A stretch of 44,353 bases of DNA from Phycisphaeraceae bacterium (GCA_020848195.1 JADLAP010000242.1:1-44353), one strand, 5' to 3'; positions 23,144 to 31,781 are shown, counted from the stretch's first letter. Notes: generated by a model not told the origin, from the sequence alone. Numbers and translations are program-made.

Positions 23144-23646
23144 CGGCGAGGACGGCGACATTCCCATGCCGGCGACCGGTTTGCGCCGGCGCGTGGCTGT
23201 GCGGCGCGGCATGGTCGCTGATGACCCTGGCCGGCTGTTCGCCGATGGAACTGCGGGGCACGGTGATCGAGGGCGATCCATCCGGCGTGCAGGTGGTCAG
23301 CGCCAACGATCCGCGACTGCGGCAGCACGGCGTTTCGGGGGTGAACATCGAAGCGACGCTGGATCCGGACTCGCTGCGTCCCCAGCGACTGGGCGCGCAG
23401 ACCACGGACAGTGCCGGGCAGTTCGTGCTGCCGATCGACGTGATGGGCGCGGGATCGTTTCAGATGTACGAACTGGGGCTGCTCTGCACCGCCCGGGGCT
23501 ACCGCGACGTGTGGCAGTCGATCAATCTGCCCGACCGGTCGCGTCGGCTGCTGATCATCATGGCGCCGGGGCGCGGGGGCAACCGGCCGCTGACGGACAT
23601 CCTCGACGAAACGATGAAAATGAAGGATGATCTGTTGTCCAAGTGA
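23140..23646 (+). CDS. Predicted lipoprotein with carboxypeptidase-regulatory-like fold
   Basis: 168 residues. Signal region AGAWLCGAAWSLMTLAGC gives a lipobox LAGC with the cysteine near residue 32. The mature part, LRGTVIEGDPSGVQVV, then VSGVNIEATLDPD, TTDSAGQFVLPID and LLCTARGYRDVW, has the rhythm of a carboxypeptidase-regulatory-like beta-sandwich domain found in surface proteins. Function unknown. ATG 23140 overlaps the scpB stop by 4 bases. The following DUF58 gene is 30 bases away. Confidence 0.75.
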   Translation: MTARTATFPCRRPVCAGAWLCGAAWSLMTLAGCSPMELRGTVIEGDPSGVQVVSANDPRLRQHGVSGVNIEATLDPDSLRPQRLGAQTTDSAGQFVLPIDVMGAGSFQMYELGLLCTARGYRDVWQSINLPDRSRRLLIIMAPGRGGNRPLTDILDETMKMKDDLLSK

Positions 23647-23676
23647 CCACGGACCTTTCAGGGACGAAAGCCTGCC

Positions 23677-24981
23677 ATGCCGCGACGCCTGCGAGATCCG
23701 CTGACGCATCCGAAGAGCCGCCTGGAGATCGGTCCCGGCGGCATGATGTTTTTCGTGGTCACGGGCCTGATTCTCGCCGTGGCGATCTATTCCCAGGCGA
23801 ACCTGCTGTTCTGGGCGTTCGGCCTGATGATCGGCTCGCTGCTGGTGTCGGCGATGATGTCGTGGCAGATGCTCAGCGGCGTATCGGTGCAGCGGATGCT
23901 GCCGTCGCACGGGGTGGCCAATGAAATGACGGTGCTGCGGTACACGCTGGTGAACCGGAAGCGGTGGCTGCCGGCGTTCGGGGTAGTGGTCAGCGAATCC
24001 TGGGGCCGGGGCGCCAATGGCTGGCGTAAGGCCGGGCCGGTGGTGGAGAAGCCGCGGAGGCTCAAGGGCAGGCCTCACGGCTGGGTGCTGCACCTGGGGC
24101 CGAACCAGCGCGTGCAGGCCGAAGCGCCCTGTTGGCCCGTGCGACGAGGCCAGCTCCGGTTTGAAAAGATCGTCGTCTCCACGTCGTTTCCCTTCGGGAT
24201 TGTCCGGCGCGTGCTGATGTTCGAGCAGCCGGGGCAACTGCTGGTCTATCCGCACCTGTACCGGCTGAACCGGCGTGTGCTGTTCAAGCTGTCGGAGGCG
24301 GACCCGCACGGCCGCAAGCGGCTGGAACGCGCGGGGGGGCACGAGGAATTTTTCGGTCTGCGCGAATATCGGCCCGGCGACAGCCTCAAAACCATCGACT
24401 GGAAGCGCAGCGCCAAGACGAGCAAGCTGATTTCCCGCGAGATGACGCAGCCGAGTCCGCCGAAGATCATGCTCGCGCTCGACCTGTCGCAGGTCGATGA
24501 GCCGGTGGTCATCAAGCCCCGGGGCGGGTTGTTCAAGTCCGCCAAGGCCAAAAACAAGACCGGGGACGACACGGACCTGGCGGTGGAACGGGCGATCCGC
24601 CTCGCGGCGTCGGTGGTCTGCGACGCCTATTTCCACGGCTATCAGATCGGCGTGGTGGTCCTCGGCGTTCCCTGCACGCCGTTCCCGGTGCATCACAGTC
24701 TGCCGCACCGGACGCGGATACTGGATGCGTTGTCGCAACTGGACGTGCAGTACCGGATGAAGGACAGCGCGCCGATGCCGGGGCTGCCGTCGGTGGTGAT
24801 TCGGCCGGGTTCCAGCGGGGGCGTGAGCGTGAGGCCGACGACGATGGTGCTGTCGGCGGCGGACATGGATCAATATGTGAGCGAGTTCGAGGATGGCACG
24901 GAATCGGCGCTGACGCGGCGGGTGGCGCCGACATCGCGTCGGGACGAGATGTTGGAGCGTCAGCCCGTTCGGCCGGCCTGA
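23677..24981 (+). CDS. DUF58 domain membrane protein
   Basis: 434 residues. Two membrane helices near the N-terminus (about 23-40 and 42-62), a beta-rich region, then the DUF58 signature at about 224-256 (EEFFGLREYRPGDSLKTIDW, then KRSAKTSKLISREM) and a von-Willebrand-A-like fold (IMLALDLSQVDEP). DUF58 proteins usually accompany a MoxR AAA+ ATPase and a transglutaminase protein; here the transglutaminase follows 42 bases later but no MoxR gene is present in the window. Probably part of an envelope-associated complex. Confidence 0.9.
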   Translation: MPRRLRDPLTHPKSRLEIGPGGMMFFVVTGLILAVAIYSQANLLFWAFGLMIGSLLVSAMMSWQMLSGVSVQRMLPSHGVANEMTVLRYTLVNRKRWLPAFGVVVSESWGRGANGWRKAGPVVEKPRRLKGRPHGWVLHLGPNQRVQAEAPCWPVRRGQLRFEKIVVSTSFPFGIVRRVLMFEQPGQLLVYPHLYRLNRRVLFKLSEADPHGRKRLERAGGHEEFFGLREYRPGDSLKTIDWKRSAKTSKLISREMTQPSPPKIMLALDLSQVDEPVVIKPRGGLFKSAKAKNKTGDDTDLAVERAIRLAASVVCDAYFHGYQIGVVVLGVPCTPFPVHHSLPHRTRILDALSQLDVQYRMKDSAPMPGLPSVVIRPGSSGGVSVRPTTMVLSAADMDQYVSEFEDGTESALTRRVAPTSRRDEMLERQPVRPA

Positions 24982-25023
24982 TGACGTCGCGTCGTCGAGG
25001 CCCGCCGCAGGAAGCAGGACGGC

Positions 25024-27342
25024 ATGGGACTGATTTACCTCTTTCGCCGGCTGGTCTTCGCCCAGGTGCTGCTGGGGATCGTGGCGTTCTGCATGGCGGA
25101 GCGCAATCCCGGCATGTTGCTCGTGGCCGGCGCGCTGGGCGCGCTGAGCTGGTACGTGGTCGAAGGCCCCACCGGCAAACCGCTGCCCCAGTGGATCGTC
25201 ATCCCAGGCGCCATGGCCGCCGTCGGATGGCTCCTGCTCGACCTCTACTGGCAGCACGGCCACGTCATCCTCGCCATGGGCCACTTCACCATGTGGCTCC
25301 AGATTCTGCTGCTTTACGCCAAAAAAACCAACCGGGAGTACGGCGAAATCCTCGTGCTGAGTCTGATGCAGATGATCGGCGCCAGCGTGCTGACGCTGTC
25401 GATGATCTTCGGCATGCTGCTGATCGCGTACTGCGTCCTGGCCCTGTTCACGCTGCTGCTGTTCCAGCTCAAGATCACCAGCGACCTGGTGCTGGAAGCC
25501 AACCGGGAAGCGGCCCCGCCGGGCGTGGAACTGCCGCGGCCCAAGGCGGTGGTCTGCCGCGGGCATCGGTGGCATTTCCGCATCACGGCGGCGACGGTCG
25601 GCATGGCGTGCGCGTTCGTGGCGGTGCTGGTCTTCCTCGCCCTGCCCCGGTCCAACGAGTCGGGCATCCCGGCGAGCATGGCCAGTCCGCTGGGCATCGG
25701 ACGCCAGGCCGGGTTCAGCCCGCAGGTGTCGCTCGACGGCCCGCCGATCAACTCCGGCGGCCGGGAACCGGTGCTCTACGCCTATATCCGGGAAAACGGC
25801 AAGCCCGTCCGCGACGCCAACCGAGGCTTTCTGCTCCGCGGCGCCGCGCTGGATCAGTACAACGTCTCCACCCACACCTGGACCCGCGGCGCTACTTCCG
25901 CCGGGCAGTACGACATCGACGTCCCCTTCAGCGAGAAGGGCCTGGAGCTGGCGGACGTCGCCGCCAAGGATGTGACCTTCGCCGCCGACATCGCCCTGCG
26001 GTCCTCCGAGCATCGCAACCTGTTCACGTTTTCCGAGCATCCCGCCAGCCACTTCCACAGCGCCAACCTGCGCCTGGCGGTGTTCAATCCCGTCGATCAG
26101 CAGATCTCCGCGAAGGAAGCGTTCACCGGCGTGGTGCGGTACTCCATCCGCGGCGTCAGCGAGCCGACGAAGCCGTTATTCGACACCTACTGCAGGAAGA
26201 TCGCCGAACAGTCCAGCGGCGCTACCCGCGCCGCCGGCGTGCAGACCGCCGACCGGCGCAACTACGCCGTCGGCTGGCACGACGCGCATCAGCGCCAGCA
26301 GTTCCGCCGGAAGGTCGATGAAATCCTCAAGGAAGCCGGCATCCAGCTCAAGCCCCGCGGCGCCGGCGACCCTTCGCGCCTCGCGGCGGCGCAGGCGATC
26401 GCCGAGCACCTGCGCAAGCAATACACCTATGAACTGACCAATCCGGCGGCCGCGTCCGACCAGGAGCCGATCGTCGAGTTCCTCTTCCGCACCCGAAGCG
26501 GGCATTGCGAACTGTTCGCCTCCGCCATGGCCGCGCTGGCGCGGTCGATCGACATGCCCGCCCGCGTCGTCACCGGCTACCTGCTCAGCGAAATCAACGA
26601 CATCGGCGGCTACTACATCGCCCGGCAGAGCCACGCCCATGCCTGGTGCGAAGTCGACACCGGCGACGGCGTCTGGATTCCCCTCGACGCCACCCCGCCC
26701 GACAGCGTCGCCGCCGAGCACGCCACCCAGCACTCCTGGCTGAGCCTCGCCCGCGAACTGTACGAGCACTGCGAGTTTCTCTGGGTTTCCACCGTCGTTT
26801 CCTACAACGCCGACAGCCGCGATCAACTGGTCTCCAATGTCCAGTCGCAGATCCGCGACGCCGCCAACGACGACAACTCACGCCTGCGCGATTTCATCGA
26901 CTGGATCCGCTCCCTGCCCGACCAGATCTACTTCGATAAAGTCACCTACACCATCATGGGCGGCATCGTCTTCTTCATCGTCGTGGGCATGGCGAGCCTG
27001 ATCCACACGATCATCACCCGCAACCGCCGGCTGACCGCGCTGCAACTGACCCGCCTGCCCCGACGTCAGCGCAAAGACCTGACCCGCAGGTTGCGGTGGT
27101 ATCTGCACATGCTCGACATGCTCGAACGCAACGGCTACGTCCGGCCCATGTGGCAAAGCCCGCTGGACTTCTCACGCGAACTGGCGGAAGCCAATCCATT
27201 GCGGTTCGACCCTGTCGTGTCGCTGACGGAAATCTTCTACGAAATCCGCTTCGGTCACCGCGAACTCGACGAAGACCGAAGCAAGCGGGTGGAGGCGCAC
27301 CTGACGCAGTTGCAGCACGCGCTGGTCCGCCGGCCGACGTGA
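25024..27342 (+). CDS. Transglutaminase-like membrane protein (TgpA-like)
   Basis: 772 residues. N-terminal membrane helices (about 12-22, 29-45, 57-75, 85-98, 107-148, 187-207), a long periplasmic region with a transglutaminase core, and a last membrane helix at about 642-662 followed by a cytoplasmic DUF4129-like helical tail. Catalytic triad visible: C495 in RSGHCELFASAM, H539 in SHAHAWCEV, D555 in WIPLDATPP. TgpA-type proteins form or break isopeptide or peptide bonds at the envelope; the substrate is unknown. Typically encoded with DUF58, as here. Its stop codon lies within the first bases of a 152-bp direct repeat. Confidence 0.92.
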   Translation: MGLIYLFRRLVFAQVLLGIVAFCMAERNPGMLLVAGALGALSWYVVEGPTGKPLPQWIVIPGAMAAVGWLLLDLYWQHGHVILAMGHFTMWLQILLLYAKKTNREYGEILVLSLMQMIGASVLTLSMIFGMLLIAYCVLALFTLLLFQLKITSDLVLEANREAAPPGVELPRPKAVVCRGHRWHFRITAATVGMACAFVAVLVFLALPRSNESGIPASMASPLGIGRQAGFSPQVSLDGPPINSGGREPVLYAYIRENGKPVRDANRGFLLRGAALDQYNVSTHTWTRGATSAGQYDIDVPFSEKGLELADVAAKDVTFAADIALRSSEHRNLFTFSEHPASHFHSANLRLAVFNPVDQQISAKEAFTGVVRYSIRGVSEPTKPLFDTYCRKIAEQSSGATRAAGVQTADRRNYAVGWHDAHQRQQFRRKVDEILKEAGIQLKPRGAGDPSRLAAAQAIAEHLRKQYTYELTNPAAASDQEPIVEFLFRTRSGHCELFASAMAALARSIDMPARVVTGYLLSEINDIGGYYIARQSHAHAWCEVDTGDGVWIPLDATPPDSVAAEHATQHSWLSLARELYEHCEFLWVSTVVSYNADSRDQLVSNVQSQIRDAANDDNSRLRDFIDWIRSLPDQIYFDKVTYTIMGGIVFFIVVGMASLIHTIITRNRRLTALQLTRLPRRQRKDLTRRLRWYLHMLDMLERNGYVRPMWQSPLDFSRELAEANPLRFDPVVSLTEIFYEIRFGHRELDEDRSKRVEAHLTQLQHALVRRPT

Positions 27343-27486
27343 ACGGGCGGAAGACTGCGGCTAAGAAGCCGCAGCTATGACAAACCTGCATCAACATCTT
27401 TCAAAGCCGCGACGTCTTCGTCGCAGTCCCGCAGCGATCACGTTCATCATTCTGTCTTTCATAGCTGCGACGTCTTCGTCGCAGTC
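27335..27486 (+). repeat. 152-bp direct repeat, copy 1
   Basis: Contains three AAGA-loop hairpins: CTGCGGCT-AAGA-AGCCGCAG (27355-27374), GCGACG-TCTT-CGTCGC (27409-27424) and CTGCGACG-TCTT-CGTCGCAG (27465-27484). It matches copy 2 (31547-31698) at 142 of 152 positions without any gap, by my alignment. It overlaps the transglutaminase gene's stop and the last nine codons and stop of the AraC gene, so two convergent genes both end inside it. Confidence 0.9.
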
Positions 27487-28343
27487 TTCAACGTTCGTCG
27501 TGTATGTCGAGCGACGTACTGTCTTGGCGCGCAGCCTTCGAGCCGTTTGAACGCGCGGGAGAAATTGAACGCGGAGCTGAAGCCCAGCCGGTCCGCCGTT
27601 TCCTTTACGCTTAAACCCTTGGTCAGCATCAGCCGTTTCGCCGCGACCATTTTACTGCGGAGAATGGCCTGATAGGGCGTTTCCCCCGCGGCCTTGGGAT
27701 AGGCGTGAGCCAGGGCGGAATCGCTCATGCCCAGGGCATCAGCCATTTCTTTCACGCGGATCGGCTGTTCCAGCCTGGATTCCAGATAGCGGGCCACCTC
27801 GGTCAGCAGCGACGCGCGGGGGTCGGCCGCGGGCGCCAGTCGCCTGCGATGCGGGCCCAGCGATGTTGACGCCGACAGGCTGCCCAGGCACTGGAGCATC
27901 AGTCCCCACACCAGTAGATCCATGCCCGGCCCGCGCGCCAGATAGTAAGTTCCCAATCGTTGCAGCGGGGCGATGACCAGCTCATGCGGGTCTTCGATAT
28001 GGCAATAGCCGTCCGGACCGGCCAGTTGTCGCAGTTGCCGTTCCACCCGGCCCGCGGCGGCGAAGACCATATAGGCTTCGGCAAGCGTCTGGCCTTCGGT
28101 CTGCAACTCGTGGTAAGGCGTCAAAGGCGCGTAGAGGGCGAGCAGGCCGGGCCTGCGCTCGAAGGCGGGGCCCGCGCCGACCCGCTGCATCTGCCGGCCG
28201 TGCGTGATCAGGTCCAGCACCCAATGTTCCAAACGATGCGCCGTCCAGCCGGTTCGCGCGAACCGGCTGCGACCCGTGCACGCCAGGACGAGATCCACCT
28301 CGGCGGCGGGATTGGCCAGCCTGTCTTCACGGTTTGCGACCAT
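27459..28343 (-). CDS. AraC-family transcriptional regulator
   Basis: 294 residues. An N-terminal sensing region (about 1-180, cupin-like in this family) precedes a C-terminal double helix-turn-helix: IRVKEMADALGMSDSALAHAYPKAAGETPYQAIL and LSVKETADRLGFSSAFNFSRAFKRLEG (each given here in parts of one domain), ending RQYVARHT. Members typically sense a small molecule, often a sugar, and activate a neighbouring operon. Divergent from the aminotransferase operon across 129 bp, so that operon is the likely target. The last residues (TATKTSQL) and the TGA are encoded by an intergenic hairpin repeat rather than by ancestral gene sequence. Confidence 0.92.
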   Translation of the reverse strand: MVANREDRLANPAAEVDLVLACTGRSRFARTGWTAHRLEHWVLDLITHGRQMQRVGAGPAFERRPGLLALYAPLTPYHELQTEGQTLAEAYMVFAAAGRVERQLRQLAGPDGYCHIEDPHELVIAPLQRLGTYYLARGPGMDLLVWGLMLQCLGSLSASTSLGPHRRRLAPAADPRASLLTEVARYLESRLEQPIRVKEMADALGMSDSALAHAYPKAAGETPYQAILRSKMVAAKRLMLTKGLSVKETADRLGFSSAFNFSRAFKRLEGCAPRQYVARHTRRTLKTATKTSQL

Positions 28344-28472
28344 GCGTGCATGATACAGGAATTGATATGTGTATTGCAGTTTCAGCCATTTTTAATAGAT
28401 ATAAATCCGTTTATCCTGATGCAGACATCGACATTCAAATATCCGTCCCCACGATCAACTGGAGCCTGGACC
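28344..28472. promoter_or_regulatory. Divergent control region of araC-type gene and operon
   Basis: 129 bp, clearly AT-richer than its surroundings (28350-28440). ATACA (28353-28357) and TGTAT (28370-28374) form an inverted pair 12 bases apart. TTGCAG (28374-28379) and AT-rich TAATAG or TATAAA (28393-28405) are possible promoter boxes for the operon, but the spacing is not ideal, as is common at activator-dependent promoters. GGAG at 28461-28464 is the ribosome site of the first operon gene. Confidence 0.45.
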
Positions 28473-29753
28473 ATGACGGCCGCGAAGATGCCCTGGATCA
28501 AGTACACCACCGAGGAACTGATGGAGCTGATCGACATTTTCCAGGTCAGCCCCGACGCTCAGCATCGCATCCGCGAGATTCTGGACGGCGAAGCCCATGC
28601 GCCGGACGCGGGCAATTTCTTCCGCTACTACAACCCGCGGAGCAAGGTGGAGCAGTTTGAAAAGCAGACGGCCCAGAAGGTGGGATCGAAGCATGTGCTG
28701 GCGGTGAACTCCGGGACCAGCGCGCTGGTGGCGTCGCTGGTGGCCGGCGGGGTCGGGCCGGGAACCGAGGTCATTGTGCCCGGCTACACCTTTTTCGCCT
28801 CCGCTTCCGCGGTGGTCGTCGCCAAGGCGGTCCCGGTGATCGTGGACATTGACGAGACGCTGACGATGGACCCGGCCGCGGTGGTTCGCGCGATCACGCC
28901 GCGGACCCGGGCGATCATGCCCGTGCACATGCTGGGTCTGCCGTCGAACATGGACGCGATCATGGAGATTGCGCGCAAGCACAACCTGCTGGTGATCGAA
29001 GACGCCGCCCAGGCGTTTGGCGGCAAATACAAGGGCCGCTACCTCGGCACGATCGGCGACACCGGCTGCGTCAGCCTCGATGCGTACAAGGTCATCGGCA
29101 CCGGCGAGGGCGGCCTCGTGCTGACCAACGACGACTGGCTTTACACCCGCGCGCAGAGCTATCACGACACGGCGGCATGCTGGCGGTCGGACCGTTATGC
29201 CGTGGAACGCAAGACGGGCGAGCTGTTCTGCGGGGAAAACTATCGGATGCCGGAAACCTGCGCCGCCGTCGGCCTGGCGCAGCTTCGCAAGCTCGATCAG
29301 ATCAACCAGCGCACCAACGCCTGCTGGACGCGGATTCGCAGCGAAGCAAAGCTGCCCGCCTGTGCCAGGTGGGCACCCGTGAACGATCCGGCCGGCGTCT
29401 GCGGCTACAACCTCGCCATTCTTTTCGACCAGCATGAACAGGCGGTCAAAGCCATCACCGCGAAGATCGGTCTCGGCGGCCTGGCGGCGGGCGACACCCG
29501 CGGCGTCCGCGACTGGCACGTCTACTGGAACTGGGAACACATCCTGGAACAGAAAACCGCCACGCCGGAGGGCTGCCCGTTCAAATGTCCCCACGTCGTC
29601 AACCTGCCCGACTACCGTCCGGACATGTGCCCGCGCACGCGCGACATCATCCGTCGCCTGGCGGTGGTGGGCATCAGTCCCGCCATGACCGACGACGAAG
29701 CGTCCGCCATCGCGGCGAAGCTGACGACCGATCTCTCGGTACTCTGGAGTTGA
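28473..29753 (+). CDS. DegT/DnrJ/EryC1/StrS-family PLP aminotransferase
   Basis: 426 residues. PLP-dependent sugar aminotransferase fold: NSGTSALVASLVAGGVGPG near 79-96, EDAAQAFGGKYKG (D177 contacts the PLP ring nitrogen), and DAYKVIGTGEGG with K206 as the Schiff-base lysine. The family adds amino groups to keto-sugars (nucleotide sugars) or to inososes in aminocyclitol pathways. The first 50 residues are an extra helical extension. ATG 28473 has GGAG 8 bases upstream. First gene of an operon with a polysaccharide deacetylase (15-bp gap) and a TIM-barrel isomerase; together these suggest making or breaking down an amino sugar or aminocyclitol, under AraC control. Confidence 0.9.
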   Translation: MTAAKMPWIKYTTEELMELIDIFQVSPDAQHRIREILDGEAHAPDAGNFFRYYNPRSKVEQFEKQTAQKVGSKHVLAVNSGTSALVASLVAGGVGPGTEVIVPGYTFFASASAVVVAKAVPVIVDIDETLTMDPAAVVRAITPRTRAIMPVHMLGLPSNMDAIMEIARKHNLLVIEDAAQAFGGKYKGRYLGTIGDTGCVSLDAYKVIGTGEGGLVLTNDDWLYTRAQSYHDTAACWRSDRYAVERKTGELFCGENYRMPETCAAVGLAQLRKLDQINQRTNACWTRIRSEAKLPACARWAPVNDPAGVCGYNLAILFDQHEQAVKAITAKIGLGGLAAGDTRGVRDWHVYWNWEHILEQKTATPEGCPFKCPHVVNLPDYRPDMCPRTRDIIRRLAVVGISPAMTDDEASAIAAKLTTDLSVLWS

Positions 29754-29768
29754 ACAAAGGAAATTGCC

Positions 29769-30668
29769 GTGACCCGATTCATTGCAGCATACGACACGGA
29801 ACGTCTGCCCGGCACCCCCGGCACCCCCTGCGCCTCCGATCCCGCGCCCAGTTGCGTGCAGGCGTGCGAGGCGATCGTGGCCATGCACCGCCGGCACCGG
29901 ATGCCCGCCACGTTTTTCATCGTCGGCCAGGTGCTGGAAGCGTCGTTGGACGATTTCCGCCGGCTGCTGGACGATCCACTGTTTGAAATCGCCTCGCACA
30001 GCTATTCGCATCAATTGCTGCGCAATCATCCGTTCGGCCCTCCCGCCGTGTCGCCACAGGAGATTCGTGAGCAGATTCACCGCGGCAAAGAGGTGGTCGA
30101 TCGCGCCTTTCCCGGCCGGCAATGCATCGGGTTTCGACCTGCCTACAGCTTCGTCGATGGTCTTTGCGGCCAGAAGCAGACGCTCCAATGGCTCGTGGAA
30201 GCGGGGTTTGCCTATGTCAGCAGCATGGCGTGGGGGCCGGATTACACCTTGCCCGCGCCGCTGCGTCCCGCCACCAGCTATGCCGACGATGGTTTTGCCG
30301 ATCTGGCTGAATACCCCTGTCACGGCTGGCACGAAAACGTGCTCAAATCCATGAGCAAGCCCGGCTATTGGACCGAGCCTCGCCGCCTGCTGGCATATCC
30401 GCCGCTGTGGCCCGAGGCGATTCCGCCCAAGCCGATCACCACTGCCGCCGAGGAGTTCCGCTACAACAGCAAAGTCCTTGTCGATCGCGCGAAGGCGGAA
30501 CAGGTGGATTATGTCACGCCGATCTGGCATCCCTGGAGCCTGGGGCTGTTCGATCCCGCCATGGAGATGCTTGATCTGACGTTTCGTTATGTGCGCGAAC
30601 AGGGGCTGACGCCGACCACCTTCGCCGAGATGCATACCCAGTTGCACGGAGCCGCGTCATGCCGCTGA
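29769..30668 (+). CDS. Polysaccharide deacetylase (CE4/NodB-type) protein
   Basis: 299 residues. NodB motif 1 appears as AYDTE (D9), motif 2 as HSYSH (H77, H81), and motif 3 as FRPAYSF; the divalent metal triad Asp-His-His is thus present although motif 1 differs from the usual TFDDG and is closer to the TxDxE variant. Removes acetyl or formyl groups from N-acetyl sugars. No signal peptide, so the substrate is probably a soluble or lipid-linked sugar in the cytoplasm. GTG 29769 follows AAAGGAA at normal spacing. Its stop overlaps the next gene by 10 bases, implying coupling. Confidence 0.87.
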   Translation: MTRFIAAYDTERLPGTPGTPCASDPAPSCVQACEAIVAMHRRHRMPATFFIVGQVLEASLDDFRRLLDDPLFEIASHSYSHQLLRNHPFGPPAVSPQEIREQIHRGKEVVDRAFPGRQCIGFRPAYSFVDGLCGQKQTLQWLVEAGFAYVSSMAWGPDYTLPAPLRPATSYADDGFADLAEYPCHGWHENVLKSMSKPGYWTEPRRLLAYPPLWPEAIPPKPITTAAEEFRYNSKVLVDRAKAEQVDYVTPIWHPWSLGLFDPAMEMLDLTFRYVREQGLTPTTFAEMHTQLHGAASCR

Positions 30669-31477
30669 AACAATCGTTCTGCTATCCCATGTTTGAAAGT
30701 CCGACCACGGATTACGAAGCCCTCTGCGCCGCCGCGGCAAAGATCGGCTATCCCGCCGTCGAATGGTGGTTCCGCGATGACCGCTTTGTCGAGCGTGTCG
30801 CCATCGCGCATCGACACGGTCTGGTCGTCGCCAGCATCTGCGGCCACCAGTCCCTGACCTGCGGCCTGAACAATCCCGCCGAGCACGACCGTATCGTGGC
30901 CGAGCTGACCGAATCGATCAACCTGGCTGTGCAGCACGGCATTCCCAACCTGATCTGCTTCAGCGGCAACCGCTGCCCGGGCCAGACGCAAGAGCAGGCC
31001 ATCGACGCCTGCGCCTGCGGTCTTTCCCGTATCGCGCCGCGGGCGGAGAAGACCGGCGTCATGCTCAATATGGAACTTCTCAACTCCAAGGTCGACCACC
31101 CCGGCTATCAGGCTGATCATGCCGCGTGGGGCGTGGCTGTCTGTCAGAAAGTCGCCAGCTCCAACGTCAAACTGCTTTACGACATCTACCACATGCAGAT
31201 CATGGAAGGCGACGTCATCCGCACGATCCGCGAGTCTCTGAAGTGGATCGGCCATTTCCACACCGCGGGCAACCCCGGCCGCAATGATCTGGACGACCAG
31301 CAGGAATTGCACTACCCCGCTATCTGCCGGGCGATCAACCAGGCGGGCTACGACCGCTACCTCGGCCACGAGTTCAAGCCCAAGGCCAATCCCCTCGCGG
31401 CGTTGAACGCGGCTTTCGCCTGGTGTACAGAACCGGCGACTGCGACGAAGACGTCGCGGCTGGAAAAAACACGGTGA
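30659..31477 (+). CDS. TIM-barrel isomerase, hydroxypyruvate-isomerase-like
   Basis: 272 residues of the xylose-isomerase-like TIM-barrel superfamily: MFESPTTDYEALCAAAAKIG at the start, LICFSGNR, LNMELLNSKVDHPGYQ (Glu), VKLLYDIYHMQIMEGD (Asp/His) and GHEFKPK (Glu), the metal-ligand pattern of hydroxypyruvate isomerase and related inosose or tagaturonate enzymes. Exact substrate unknown. It overlaps the deacetylase gene by 10 bases. The C-terminal residues ATATKTSRLEKTR are written by an AAGA hairpin element (31442-31457) and look unrelated to the fold, so the native end is probably near residue 257. Confidence 0.87.
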   Translation: MPLKQSFCYPMFESPTTDYEALCAAAAKIGYPAVEWWFRDDRFVERVAIAHRHGLVVASICGHQSLTCGLNNPAEHDRIVAELTESINLAVQHGIPNLICFSGNRCPGQTQEQAIDACACGLSRIAPRAEKTGVMLNMELLNSKVDHPGYQADHAAWGVAVCQKVASSNVKLLYDIYHMQIMEGDVIRTIRESLKWIGHFHTAGNPGRNDLDDQQELHYPAICRAINQAGYDRYLGHEFKPKANPLAALNAAFAWCTEPATATKTSRLEKTR

Positions 31478-31514
31478 TCGTCGCATTTCGCGGTGATGAG
31501 GTCTTCGTCACCGC
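31442..31514. repeat. Two AAGA-loop hairpins at the operon end
   Basis: GCGACG-AAGA-CGTCGC (31442-31457), inside the isomerase gene's last codons, and an imperfect GCGGTGA / TCACCGC hairpin with TCTT in its loop (31490-31514). Both precede direct repeat copy 2. Confidence 0.65.
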
Positions 31515-31546
31515 CGCCTCTTCATGCGACAACCACTGCATGTGTT

Positions 31547-31698
31547 CGACGTGAACGGGCGGAAGACTGCGGCTAAGAAGCCGCAGCTATGACGAACCTA
31601 CATCGCCATCTTTCGTAGCCGCGACGTCTTCGTCGCAGTCCCGCAGCTATCACGTTCATCATTATGTCTTTCGTAGCCGCGACGTCTTCGTCGCAGTC
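31547..31698 (+). repeat. 152-bp direct repeat, copy 2
   Basis: Same length and no gaps against 27335-27486, with 10 substitutions. Contains three AAGA-loop hairpins with stems CTGCGGCT, GCGACG and GCGACG. It lies in the 365-bp gap between the isomerase gene and the PIN-PhoH gene, with no gene ending inside it, unlike copy 1. Confidence 0.9.
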
Positions 31699-31775
31699 GC
31701 TTTCACCGCACGGGGGATCGCGTTTTCAGGTCCGATATTTCTCATTCCCCTAACTCGATTTGCCGATATGCGCTA

Positions 31776-31781
31776 TACAAT
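31776..31781 (+). promoter_or_regulatory. Likely -10 box of the PIN-PhoH gene
   Basis: TACAAT, preceded by TGCGCTA, lies 62 bases before the preferred TTG start. An in-frame ATG at 31768 lies upstream of this box, which argues against it as the start. Confidence 0.35.

Larger units (their letters stand above)
27335..31698. other. Four-gene segment bounded by 152-bp direct repeats
   Basis: The interval from the first base of repeat copy 1 to the last base of copy 2 holds an AraC regulator and a divergent three-gene operon (aminotransferase, deacetylase, isomerase). No transposase or integrase is inside. The arrangement could reflect insertion of a unit by recombination between repeats, or duplication of a terminator-like element on both sides of an operon. 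Confidence 0.6.

Noticed and set aside
23047-26058. 1003-codon open frame on the minus strand
   Set aside because: It is antisense to scpB, lipoprotein, DUF58 and part of the transglutaminase genes, which have clear families. Its translation is Arg/His/Gln-rich without any motif. Long antisense frames are expected at this GC content.
28455-30647. 730-codon open frame on the minus strand
   Set aside because: Antisense to the aminotransferase and deacetylase genes; composition is skewed and no domain is visible.
31474-31554. Short frame reading FRGDEVFVTAASSCDNHCMCS, which recalls a radical-SAM cysteine motif
   Set aside because: Most of it is the imperfect AAGA-type hairpin at 31490-31514 and the start of the direct repeat. 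The cysteine spacing is not CxxxCxxC, and nothing follows.
27335-31698. Composite transposon
   Set aside because: The flanking repeats contain no transposase, no terminal inverted ends typical of insertion sequences, and no target-site duplication that I could identify. It is kept only as a direct-repeat-bounded segment.
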